This document shows, piece by piece, positions 31,829 through 41,751 of a stretch of 64,000 nucleotides of DNA (position 1 is its first letter; the number at the start of each line of letters is the position of its first letter). The DNA lies in assembly GCA_964016875.1 (NCBI GenBank), contig OZ024723.1, positions 13,173,343 through 13,237,342 of the forward strand, read 5' to 3'. The notes beneath the pieces are model-generated. The model searched no databases. It saw nothing but the letters and a program-made list of their open reading frames with translations, and was not told the origin of the DNA. The position numbers were made by a program, and so were the translations under genes. The stretch is from Fallopia convolvulus. Lineage: Eukaryota > Streptophyta > Magnoliopsida > Caryophyllales > Polygonaceae.

Positions 31829-33348
31829 TGATGTCGCACTTTTTAGTCGGGTTTTATGGGTAGTTTTCTAGCTAGGATTGAGTCTTTTTCTAAGTTTAGT
31901 GTTTTGTCTTGAGTCATTTGTGTAGGTTTTCATATTATCTTAAGATATGGAGTCTACATAAGTTTGTTTGATGTTTTGTAGGTATTTGAAGCGTTGAAGA
32001 GGAGATGTTTAGGTTTTTCAAGCTTTCTAGGAGGTGATGTTCAAGCGGTCTTATGGTGATGTTGATAAGAAGAGTGAGAGTCGTTGCATTTGAAGGTTTG
32101 AAGATTCCGAGTTGAAGATTTCAAGATCAAGGTGCTTATGAAGGAGCTAAAGGAAGTCTTAGAAGGCCAAGAACGATTAAAGAAGAAACATTAAAGAAGA
32201 ACCAAGCTTTAGAGCAAGTTTCGGGCAAAGAAATGAAGAAACCAAGTGCTGCCAATGGTCGGAGACGACCCCCATATGGTCGGTGACGACCCAATCCGTG
32301 TGTGGCGGATTTGTTTCTTGCGTTTTAAGCTAGGTTTAGTAAATGTTTTATTTATGGGCTTTTTTTTAAGATAGAATTTAGTTTCCTTATAGATATATTT
32401 CCACTACTATATAAAGATTGCTAGGGTTTTATTCAAAGGGGGAACGTTTTTAGGGGGATTCCAAGGGGGACGTTGGAGACGTTATTTGTGGAAGACGGAA
32501 TGAGTTGCAAGTTTGATATCTAGGTTATCTTATTCCAAGCTCTTGGACAATTTTAGAGAGACTTGGAGGTTTGCTTGAGATTGTAAGTTTTCTTTTAATT
32601 GAAGTTTGTTTGGATTCGAATCATGTCTTCTCTTTCATATATGATTATTGATTGTGCCATGGATCGTGAGTAGTCTATTTTCTAGGGTTGGGGTGAAACC
32701 CGACGAGTTGTGCATGATTAAAGCATGAATCTTTGATTGATTAATCCTTTTGAATCTCTATCCTTGTCTACTTGTTTTCTATCAATTCCTTAATGAAAGT
32801 TGAGGCATGTTCAAGTTTATGATTGAATTGAAAGATTGAATTGTGGATTTGGATAATACTTGGTTGAAAACGCAAGTTGAAACTTTTAGAAACAAGTAGG
32901 GTTGCAAGTTTAGATCTTTATGAAAGTTTAGATTTTTACTTGATTGTTTGTGACGAAAGTCATTTATGAGATTATTATGGGATGATTTTGATTCATGTTT
33001 GCATGCATAGCTTGTTGTGGTGAATCCTTTGCTCTAGATCTCTTTTAATTTGGTTTTCGAAGTTTTCTAGTTACCCGGATAGGTCGGTTACGACCACTTT
33101 CAGGTCGGGGCCGAGCTCCTAGTTCCCTTAGTTTTTCTCCTGCGTTTGTATTGAGTGGTTGGTCGGTTACGACCTGTTGTGGGTCGGTGCCGAGCGTTTG
33201 ATTGTGTGTTTTGCTTTGCTTTGTTCTCTTTTATTAGGAGTAGTAGCTAGACGTAGATTCTTCTATCTCCCGTGGACGAACCTGACCTCCCTGTACTCAG
33301 CGGGGTCTTGATTATAAATTTATTTGTTGTCAAGAAACCCTTTCAACA
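31829..33348 (+). mobile_element. Solo LTR (family B)
   Basis: It begins TGATGTCGCAC and ends CCCTTTCAACA (1520 bp), flanked by a perfect duplication CATTC (31824-31828 and 33349-33353). It is a cousin of the family A LTR: similar start (tgatgtc), shared 'ttgagtcatttgtgtaggttttc' area, and shared end 'ggggtcttgat.taaatttatttg.tgtcaagaaaccct.tcaaca'. It carries three sets of ggtcgg-type palindromes (32263-32291, 33082-33118, 33162-33197). Confidence 0.93.
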
Positions 33349-33353
33349 CATTC

Positions 33354-34435
33354 TTGCATTAAAAATGATATGTATTTTTTTGAGAGATTTTATATATTGT
33401 TATGAATATTTATCTACTCTATTTTTTATTTGAAGGTAGCAAATGGTCAAAAAATATCGAAGGAAGTTGAGGAAGATGGAGTCAACATAAGGACATGAAT
33501 TATAATCATATATTTTTTATTTTTTTTATTTTTTTTATTTGTGAGACTTGTACTTGGTCATATTGACCATAATAGCTAGTGATATTCATGTAACTTGGTG
33601 GTTGTATTCACTATATTAGCTAGTCATAGTCATGTAACTAGGTGGTCATATGCACCACATTATATAGTAATATTCATGTAACCGGGTGATCATATTCCAC
33701 GTATTAGCTGATGATATTCATGTAATTGAATGATGATATTTTAGCTTTTCACTTCAATATATTCATCTTATTATATAACAATATTCATTGAAGTTTATAT
33801 GGTGTCGAAATTATAATGAGATTATACAATTATTCATGTTAATTATATTTATTATAACAAAAGTAGATTTTCATTTTTATTACATTGATATTCATTACTC
33901 ATATTGATCATATTCATTATAACAGAAATAGATATTCATTATGTATTACGTTGGTATTCATTTGACTTACTTACGAAAAATAGATACTCATTAAATATCT
34001 CGTTGGTATTCATTTTATAGATTGTGAGAACGGAGATAAAACATTTACTTCAATATTTATTTTTTAAAAATATAGGGCAGATAATAAAAAAATTATATCA
34101 ATAGCCCACTTTATTTAATCCCAAATTCTTTTATTTTTCTTTTTAAAAATCAATCACTCCTTTTTTTTTTAGGAAACTATCCTTCAAATTTCTCAATTTT
34201 GATCTCATATTTCTCTCTCTCTCTCTCTCTCTCTCTGTATAATTATACATCCTCAAATCTGACCACTCATTTTACCCAGTCCGACGCTCTAAAATTTCAC
34301 TCACTTTTTACCACAATTACCTTTCTATTGGAACTTTCTCCTATATATATGATATGGATAAGCTAAAACATGAAGATTTTATAAAAAGGATACAATCTCA
34401 ATAATAATTTTTAGAGATGATATATACAATCGTTT
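33354..34435. other. AT-rich region with degenerate 'atattcatgtaa' repeats
   Basis: At 33560-33740 a unit of roughly 55 bp with 'agtgatattcatgtaac..ggtgg' recurs about four times. Beyond, 'gatattcatt' words continue to about 34020. A TC run lies at 34205-34236. 'aatggtcaaaaaatatcgaagg' at 33443 could be a fragment of coding origin, but I do not recognise it. Confidence 0.5.
34205..34236. repeat. (TC)n microsatellite
   Basis: About 15 uninterrupted TC dinucleotides in AT-rich flank. Confidence 0.9.
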
Positions 34436-34539
34436 TTTTTTTGAATGTGCCCTTATGGCACATAATAAGACTACTTGATTTAGAAACTAAATTCTAAAAA
34501 TAAAACAATAAACCTATTAAAAAATTATAAATTTTTTTC

Positions 34540-34608
34540 TCCAAAAAATCAAATCTAAGAAACCTAAAGACACTTGTGGCCTTTGCACTTGCAATCTGAA
34601 GACACTTT
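34540..34608 (+). pseudogene. Gag fragment of an older plus-strand copia element
   Basis: 'KKPKDTCGLCTCNLKT' is encoded just left of the younger copia insertion. C-G-x-C-T-C-x-L is a known Gag block in one group of plant copia elements. The frame resumes at 41752 with LLVVDRDEGKFKQFY, the next expected block, so the two pieces were once continuous. Confidence 0.7.
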
Positions 34609-36427
34609 TATAGAGATTTAGAGAAATTGATTATTATTATTATGAGATTCAATCTCTTTATATAAAGACTAGTGATAATGCCCGTGCATATGCACGGGTA
34701 AAGTATTTCGTAAAAATATATTGATTTTTTTTTTGACATTTTTAGTTATGTCATTTATTTTGCTTATTTGGTCAACTTACTTTCTTTTTATGTCATTTTT
34801 TATGTTGTTGGACCGTTTATATAGCCTTTGGTATATAGCATTGATGTTTATATAAACATAAACATCAAGTGTATTAATGCTATATATTTCTTAGGATTCC
34901 ATCAAATGCAAAGATAAAATCAGCCTTTGGTATTCCAAACAAAAGATAAGATCAAATTTAAAATATAACATTTGATATTACATCATTTATTTAGCAATTT
35001 TTGTAGTAACCTTTGGTATTACACACAACCTTTGGTATTACAAGATGGATTTAAAGCCATTAAATTATAAATATTGTTATTACAAATAAAAGTCAAAAGA
35101 AGATAAGATCAACCTTTGATATTCCAAAAAAAAGATAAGATCAAATTTAAAATATGACATTTCGTATTTCAATCTCTTAGAGATGGGTAAAATGAAAAAA
35201 AAAAAAACAATAAATCCTAGATGAGTGAAGGGTACATACCATCCAATTCGTTCACGTTAAAATTCTAAAATTTCTATTTCATTATTCTTTTTTTTTCTAT
35301 AGTAATGATTTTAAGTCAAAATTTGTTAAAATAATGTAAAAAAAAAAGATAATAATTTATAATAATTTTTTTAGGAATTTAATCTAATGCAATTTAGTTA
35401 CATGAAATTTTCATTTTCTATAACCAATTGAAATGTAAGTACATGAGTGTTGGTTTAGTAAAGATCAATATATAATGACTTTTTTGGAGAGAAAAATGTC
35501 ATTTTATCCCAATTTCGATCTTGTAAAACATGATGCAATGATGATGATGGGAAGTAATCCACCTAAACTTCACGAACATTTGAACATTTAATCTATATGT
35601 AAATAAATCAATTATAGACATATCAAAAAGTTCTTTTGTGATGATATATTGAATAATGGAGATGACATTTACTAGCAATGTTAATTAGTAGGAAGCTAAG
35701 CTTACCAAATATGATATGAGAGTATGAGACCATTGTCTTTGTTTCTCCACATATAAAAATGATTAAAAATTATTTGAATATGCTCTCTACTTTTTTCTAT
35801 AGAATTAACAATTTATCTCTACTTATATATGATTGGAAAGTCATATTTTAAAACCATTTAGTAACTAAATAAAGTATAATTTAAACTTTTAAAAATGATA
35901 CATATAAATCTACTTCTCTCGAAGATAAAAAAAATGTCAAATGAGTTTCATATTTTCATTTTGAAACATTTTCATGTACATTTGATTTCCATAAAAGTGA
36001 ATATTTCCTTTAAAATCACGCAATAACTATTAACAAACAAATAAGAAATATCAATTTGACAATTTGATCAAAAGAGTATACCAATGGTTTCAAGACGCGC
36101 TACTATATATAGGTTAGCTTGACCTATTTTAATAAATAAAAAATATATATTTGCAAGAATATATGAGAATTTAAATAATCAAAAGAGCATACTTACCACG
36201 CTAGTCTTCAATTAAGGACTAATAATGAACAAATTACAATACATGTCGTATGTATCCAAACCCACAAAAATAGAAGCACTCCATGACTCCTAGTTGGTAT
36301 TTATAAGAGAATAAGAGGCTTAAGAAATTGTAAAGAGCATTGAGAAGTTGAAAAGACATTCGGTAATATAATGCTTGGTGAATTAAAATACATATTAAAT
36401 TATTAATGTTCCCAATTTTACTAATCT

Positions 36428-36660
36428 TCTAATTCAATGGAAAACCAAAAGTCATCACGCAATACATAATGCTTGGTATATTAAAACCCTTATTAATACC
36501 CCAAGTTTTACTAACTTTTAAATTCAATGGAAAACCAAAAGTCACCACCCAATACATATAATAAGAGTAAAGAACATATCAATTGTAAAAATCATGAGTA
36601 AATAGAAAGCCAAAAGTCATCACCTTATACATATAATAAGGGTAAAGAGTATAACAATTT
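36428..36660. repeat. Threefold degenerate repeat in Helitron
   Basis: The phrase 'aa(a/g)ccaaaagtcatcac' recurs at about 36446, 36535 and 36612, followed each time by 'atacata', with 'ataataag.gtaaagag' after the second and third copies. Confidence 0.7.
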
Positions 36661-36800
36661 TCCTTTTTCCTTTTTTTTTAATCTTTCACCATCTAAAGGA
36701 AATAATATAGTTTGTATAAAATATAAAATCATTAATTTCCATTTGTTTATACTTTATATGTTTATAGAGATATAGCTATAGAAATGAAATATTTTGGAAT

Positions 36801-36936
36801 TTAACCATATAATTTATATCAAATGATATCAAATTTATGTGCATTATTTGTGAAGAGGATTTAGCCTTTAACCATATAATTTATATAAAATGATATCAAA
36901 TTTATGTGCATTATTTGTGAAGAGGATTTAGCCTTG
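36801..36936. repeat. Two tandem 68-bp units in Helitron
   Basis: 'taaccatataatttatat...' through 'gaagaggatttagcctt' occurs at about 36801-36868 and again at 36869-36936, nearly identical. Confidence 0.9.
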
Positions 36937-37213
36937 TAGTATTATAGACATATATTTAATTTATAGATTTGTAATAATAGAATTAGTATTAATATTTAGG
37001 CAATTGAATGAGCCATTAATTGCCCAAAATTTTTCTATTTTATAGTAGATATAGATTACAAGTGCCTAGGCTCAAAGCAAGCAAGTCATAATATCTAGGG
37101 TTTCCATAATACAAAAGATATAGACTATGATCTAAAGATATGAATAACCCTAAGATAGGAAAATATAATAAACAAAATATATAAAATAGATATTCTATGA
37201 ATTATCCTTAACA

Positions 37214-37228
37214 TGACCCCTCAAGCTA
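37214..37228 (-). other. Polypurine tract of nested copia
   Basis: The minus strand reads gcttgaggggtca immediately before the 3' LTR start TGTTAAGG. Confidence 0.75.
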
Positions 37229-37508
37229 GACGGAGGTACTGAAAGGCCAAGCTTGGAAGCTAGACATTGAAACTTGGAACGCAGAACCGGTTTTGTCAAA
37301 ATGTCAGCCACTGATCATCAATAGAAAGATAGGAGACTCGCACATCACCATTCTGAACAAGCTCGCGAACAAAATGAAATGGCAAATCAATGTGCTTCAT
37401 TCGGAAATGAAACACATGATTGGCACTTAAACTCTTTGCCCCTGGCGTAAAAGGCATACACCAATCTCAGAGAGAACAGATGTCACCCACACGAGCTCAG
37501 CACACGAC

Positions 37509-38680
37509 TCAGCCTAGGCGTGATATTCGCCCTCTGTGGACAAACAAGCAACAATCTTCTGTTTCCGAGAGCTCCAAGAAATAGGAGTAGAACCCCAGAT
37601 ACAAAAGATAACCTGTAGTAGAAGTATAATCATCCTTGTTGCCAGCCCAGTCGGCATCAACAAACCCATGAAGAGAGAGCAGAAGGTGCCGATGAATAAT
37701 AATTCCAAGCATAGAAGTGCCTCTAAGATAGCGTAACAAACGCTTTAACGCACTCTAGTGAGTAGTGGAAGGAGAATGCATGAATTGAGAGAGCTTGTTT
37801 ACAGCGGAACTGATGTCCGGCCGAGTGAGGGACACGTATTGCAAACTACCAAGTGCCATCCGAAAATCAGTTGGAGAGTCAAGAAGAGAACCAAAATCTT
37901 TTTGTAATACATTAGACGAGCACATTGGAGTATTCATTCGATTTGCATCAACCATGTTAAGCTTGGATAAAAGATCAGTAATATATTTGTGTTGATTCAA
38001 GAACAATCCCTTAGGATGTTCATGAACCTCCACCCCCAAGAAATAACACAGGGGCCAAAATCTTTCAAAGAGAAATGAATAGACAAGCGATTGATCAAGC
38101 TTTCAAGCAAAGAGACATCACTTTCCGTTACGATAAAATCGTCAACATAGACCAATAAATATAGAACAGCCGATCCATGCCGAAGAATAATCAGAGAGGA
38201 ATCAGCAATTGAGTTAACGAAAACAACCATATGAAGAAAGCAGCGAAGCTCAATGTACAAGGCTCGGGGTGTCCGTTTGAGACCGTAAATAGCCTTTTTG
38301 AGCTTGCAGACATGATGAGGGAATTCTTTGTTGACAAACCCAGCATGTTGCTCCATAAACACATCTTTAGTAAGAGAGCCTTGCAAAAAGGCATTATTCA
38401 CGTCAATTTGACGAAGAGTCCAGCCAATGGAGATACCAATGGTGATAACGGTCCGAACCGTGACTGGTTTAATTACCGGGCTGAAAGTCTCAATGAGATC
38501 ACAACCCGGTCTTTGATGGAACCCTTTCGCTACTAAACACGCTTTATACTCGTCTAGAGATCCGTCAGGATTATATTTGACCTGAAACACCCATTTGTAG
38601 CCAACTACATTTATAGGAGAGTTAGGTCGTACAAGTTCCCAAGTCTTATTTTTGTTCAATGCTTCAAACTCAACAATCAT
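37509..38680 (-). pseudogene. RT and RNase H of nested copia
   Basis: The main frame (38680 to 37997) contains KNKTWELVRP, YKWVFQVKYNPDGSLDEYKA, FSPVIKPVTVRTV, RQIDVNNAFLQGSLTKDVFM and LLVYVDDFIVTESD, so the RT catalytic YVDD and the upstream Asp are intact. A frameshift near 38035 moves on to GVEVHEHPKGLFLNQHKYI and SLTRPDISSAVNKLSQFM, and a second break near 37755 leads into RNase H (LRYLRGT, FVDADWAGNKDDYTSTTGYL). Active-site residues remain, but the frame is broken at least twice. Confidence 0.9.
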
Positions 38681-38699
38681 AGCAAGATACCACTCGGGA

Positions 38700-39900
38700 T
38701 CTTTAAGGGCTTGTGTGATGTTTGTGGGTTCACAATGAGGATTAGTTTGGGCAGTAAGATTTAGTTTTTAGATGGGTTTAAAAATGTTGTTTTTGGATCG
38801 GGTAACCATGGCATGGTTCGGTTGTGGTGATGTGGGTTCAGCGAGAGACATGGACGACGAGCTAGAGGAAGAAGAATTAGATGAGGAGGGAGTGTCGTCC
38901 ATAGAAGTGGAAGGCCGGGACATTTCAGTGAAGGGAGTAGAAATAGGGTTTGAATCATGGAAATTAGGGTTAGAGTCTTGGGAAAGAAGCAACCCCAAAT
39001 TAGGGTTTGAAGGAGAGGGTGTGGTAAGGGGGTGCATCAAGTGAGAGTGTAGGGACAAGCCGCAGAAGCGGTTGTTGAGGCGGGGGAGGTGGTGGCCGGG
39101 CAAGGGGGACACCAATTGAAGTCCACGAAGGGGCTGGTGGTTCAACACGAGAGTCAGGCGAGGGTGCATGGCCGATTGAAACAGTGTTGAGAAAAGGGTA
39201 CACATTCTCAACAAATTCCTGTTCGTGTCTTGAAGTGTACACTTTTAGGGTTTTTGGGTCAAGGCAGAAGTAGGCACTTTGAGAAAGTGAGTACCTAACA
39301 AAAACACAAGGGAGAGATTTTGGGTCCAATTTATGGTTAGTATAAGGCCTTAGACATGGGAAACACAAACAACCAAAACATTTCAATTTATGATAATTGG
39401 GAAGAGTTCAGAAGAGTTTGAAGTAAGGAGACACATTTTGGAGAGTGGGGGTAGGCATAGGATTTATGAGATAAACTGCAGTTTGAAAGGCAAAGGGCCA
39501 TAGATCAGTAGGTAAACCGGAAAATGTCATTAGGGTTAGACCCGTTTCAAGAATGTGTCGAGGACGACGCTCGGAATAACCATTGTGTTGAGGAGTGCGA
39601 GGGGGTGTGTGAGGTGTGTGACGCCATTATGGGCAAGAAAGGAGGCGAGAGGAATATACTCACCCCTATTATCAGAATAGAGGAATTTGATTTTGGATTG
39701 AAAATAATTTTCTACCAAGGATTTGAACTTAATGAAGACTTCTTTTGTGTCATATTTTTTCTTAAGAGGATGTAGCCATATGTATTTGGTAAAATGGTCT
39801 ACAAAAATGATGTAATATCGAAATCCCTCAGCAGTCAAAATAGGTGAAGTCCACACATCAGAGAAAATAACCTCTAAAGGTGAAGAAGAAGAAATAGATG
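38700..39900 (-). pseudogene. Integrase and spacer of nested copia
   Basis: The frame from 39856 has FRYYIIFVDHFTKYIWLHPL (integrase core), KFLYSDNRGEYIPLASFL (second catalytic Asp) and, after a frame change, SERR with the Glu region. The downstream segment (39386-39000) has CFGCLCFPCLRPY and FVRYSLSQSAYFCLDP, the C-terminal block of copia integrase. Then comes a Pro/Ser-rich spacer to 38768 with poly-Ser. The ORF on the opposite strand (38772-39044) is its shadow. Confidence 0.85.
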
Positions 39901-40287
39901 ATTAATGGAAAGGCAATTGATGGCTTTTATTAATGGAACAAGAATTATAAGCTTCATACTTAATTGAAGAACAACCTAGTTTAAAACTTGATAACATAAA
40001 TTTAAGAATAGAATGAGATGGATGTCCAAGTTTGTGATGCTAGGAGGACTCAAGAGATTGTTGGGCGACAAGGGCTTGAGGTGACACAGACATTGGCTAA
40101 GAGTAAACACCATCTATGCAAGAACCACTAAGAAAAACCGTGCCCGTGAGAATATCCTTCACAAGAAAAGAAGTTGGTAAGAAATCAAAGGAAAGATTAT
40201 TTTGAGAAGTAAATTGAGACCCATAGATGATATTTTTTGAGATTTGCAGAACATGAAGCACATTATCAAAATTGAAAGTTCGGTTGT

Positions 40288-40650
40288 TTATATTATGAGA
40301 GAATTGGCCAACATGAGAGATGGAAAGACCTTTACCATCACCAATATGTAGGGAGTCAGGGCCTTCAATTCATAAAGGTAGTTAAGACTCATGTTTTGGA
40401 GATCATAGGTGGTTGTGTGGGAAGCGCCAGTGTCCATTAGCCATGACTGACTAGTGTTGGCAGCAAAATTGGCTTGAGGTGGCCGAGGGGTATATGTTTG
40501 ATTGTACGGGGATGGTGGTCGGGAATAGGTGGCGGGCATAGATTAGGGGCGGCTTGACGATACCCGCCACAATGGAACATGACATGGCCACGTTCACCAC
40601 ACCATTGACACTTGCCATGGAACGGTTGTGGACTCGTCGCGGGCTGATTA
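40288..40650 (-). pseudogene. CCHC knuckle and protease of nested copia
   Basis: CQWCGERGHVMFHC (about 40565-40610) is a full C-x2-C-x4-H-x4-C knuckle. It is followed by NTSQSWLMDTGASHTTTYDL with the copia protease D-T-G active site (about 40430) and MSLNYLYEL. Frame changes separate it from integrase. Confidence 0.85.
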
Positions 40651-40974
40651 AGGTTTGAAGAATTTTTATTGTAGGAGGGGTTGGTATTAGGGTTTTGTGT
40701 TAAGGTTTTGAGGAGGCTGGGGGTTGTAGGGTTGTGAGGACGCCGAGGATGACTGCATGGTGGAACGTGACTTCGAGCGAGATTTGGACTACATGGTCAC
40801 AAATACCACCGGCTCGAAAGAAGAGGAGTCATGGACTTTGACCTTGATTTGAAGCTCCTTCTGAATGAGCTTTTCATGCAACTCTTCAAAGGTGATTGTT
40901 GTACCTCTAGCATGAACATGCACCATCAATGACGGCTTGATAAGATTCATCAAGACCATTAAGAACTTAATCGA

Positions 40975-41487
40975 TCATATCTTCCGGGTCTTGTTCTTTG
41001 CCAAGAGATCGGCACAAGTCTTGACTTGTTGCATGAAGTCAGAAACCGATTGAGAGCCCTTCTTCAAGTGTTGGAGTTTGTCTTTCAATTGATGAATGTT
41101 CCCCCTAAAGGTCTTAGCATAGGTGTCAACAAGAAGTTTCCATGCCGCCTGAGAGGAAGCGGCACGAGTAACCAAGGTGGCTACCGTCGGCGATAGTGTA
41201 CCAATGAGAGCACCAAACAAAAGTCGATCTTGGCGTAAACACGTGGATTAAGCGGGATTCCCAGTGGTAGTGTTGGGATTAACAAAGTTTGGTAGTGTTT
41301 TGGGAGGGGCAAAGTGAGATCCATCAAGAAATTTGAAGAGATCATAGTCGATGAGAATAGTCTCAATTTGGGTTTTCCACGTAACATAGTTAGTGGATGT
41401 AAGTTTGATAGCACTATGGAATTGAACAATGATGAATGGTTTGGATGGTACAACATCATTCGGGATTATGTGATTGTTCGTCGTCAT
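40975..41487 (-). pseudogene. Gag of nested copia
   Basis: ATG at 41487 opens MTTNNHIIPNDVVPSKP, then VQFHSAIKLTSTNYVTWKTQ and LIDYDLFKFLDGS, the copia Gag signature. A TAA near 41246 interrupts, and the frame resumes with LFGALIGTLSPTVATLVTRA, AAWKLLVDTYA and LKKGSQSVSDFMQQVK. The single stop and otherwise good sequence fit the low LTR divergence. Confidence 0.88.
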
Positions 41488-41520
41488 CAAAGAACGAATG
41501 AAAAGAATGGAGAGGATCAA

Positions 41521-41533
41521 GCTCTTGATACCA
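41521..41533 (-). other. Primer-binding site of nested copia
   Basis: The minus strand reads tggtatcaagagc next to the 5' LTR; relative to the usual TGGTATCAGAGC it has one extra A. Confidence 0.8.
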
Positions 41534-41751
41534 TATAGAGATTTAGATAAGTTGATGATTATTATTATGAGATTCAATCTCTTTATATAAAGATTACAAG
41601 TGCTTAGGCTCTAAGCAAGCAAGTCATAATATCTAGGGTTTCCATAATACAAAAGATATAGACTATAATCTAAAGATATGAATAACCCTAAGATAGGAAA
41701 ATATAATAAACAAAATATATGAAATAGATATTCTATGAATTATCCTTAACA
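41534..41751 (-). mobile_element. 5' LTR of nested copia
   Basis: The 218-bp intact copy, starting TGTTAAGG on the minus strand and ending CTCTATA before the primer site. It serves as the empty-site reference for the Helitron. Confidence 0.93.

Larger units (their letters stand above)
34669..37055 (-). mobile_element. Non-autonomous Helitron inside a copia LTR
   Basis: Read on the minus strand it starts TCTATATCTACTATAAAATAG and ends with the hairpin CCCGTGCATATGCACGGG, then CATTATCA and CTAG. It lies between host A (34668) and host T (37056). The undisturbed LTR copy at 41570-41600 has 'ctttatataaagattacaag', and the split copy gives exactly the same bases when the 2387-bp insert is removed. 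No duplication occurs, as expected for a rolling-circle element. The interior is AT-rich without Rep/helicase coding sequence. Two tandem repeats are noted separately. Confidence 0.96.
34609..41751 (-). mobile_element. Ty1/copia element inserted in the older copia; host of a Helitron
   Basis: It has 218-bp LTRs: 41534-41751 (5', minus strand, starting TGTTAAGGATAATTC) and 34609-34668 plus 37056-37213 (3', split by a Helitron). I count 7 mismatches over 218 bp, so the insertion is fairly young. Flanks are ACTTT (34604-34608) and ACTTC (41752-41756), a 5-bp duplication with one change. Without the Helitron it is 4756 bp, typical for a small copia. Gag, protease, integrase, RT and RNase H follow in copia order on the minus strand, all with stops or frameshifts. 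Confidence 0.93.

Noticed and set aside
38772..39044. 90-codon plus ORF (Glu/Gly-rich)
   Set aside because: Antisense to the Pro/Ser spacer of the nested copia pol gene.
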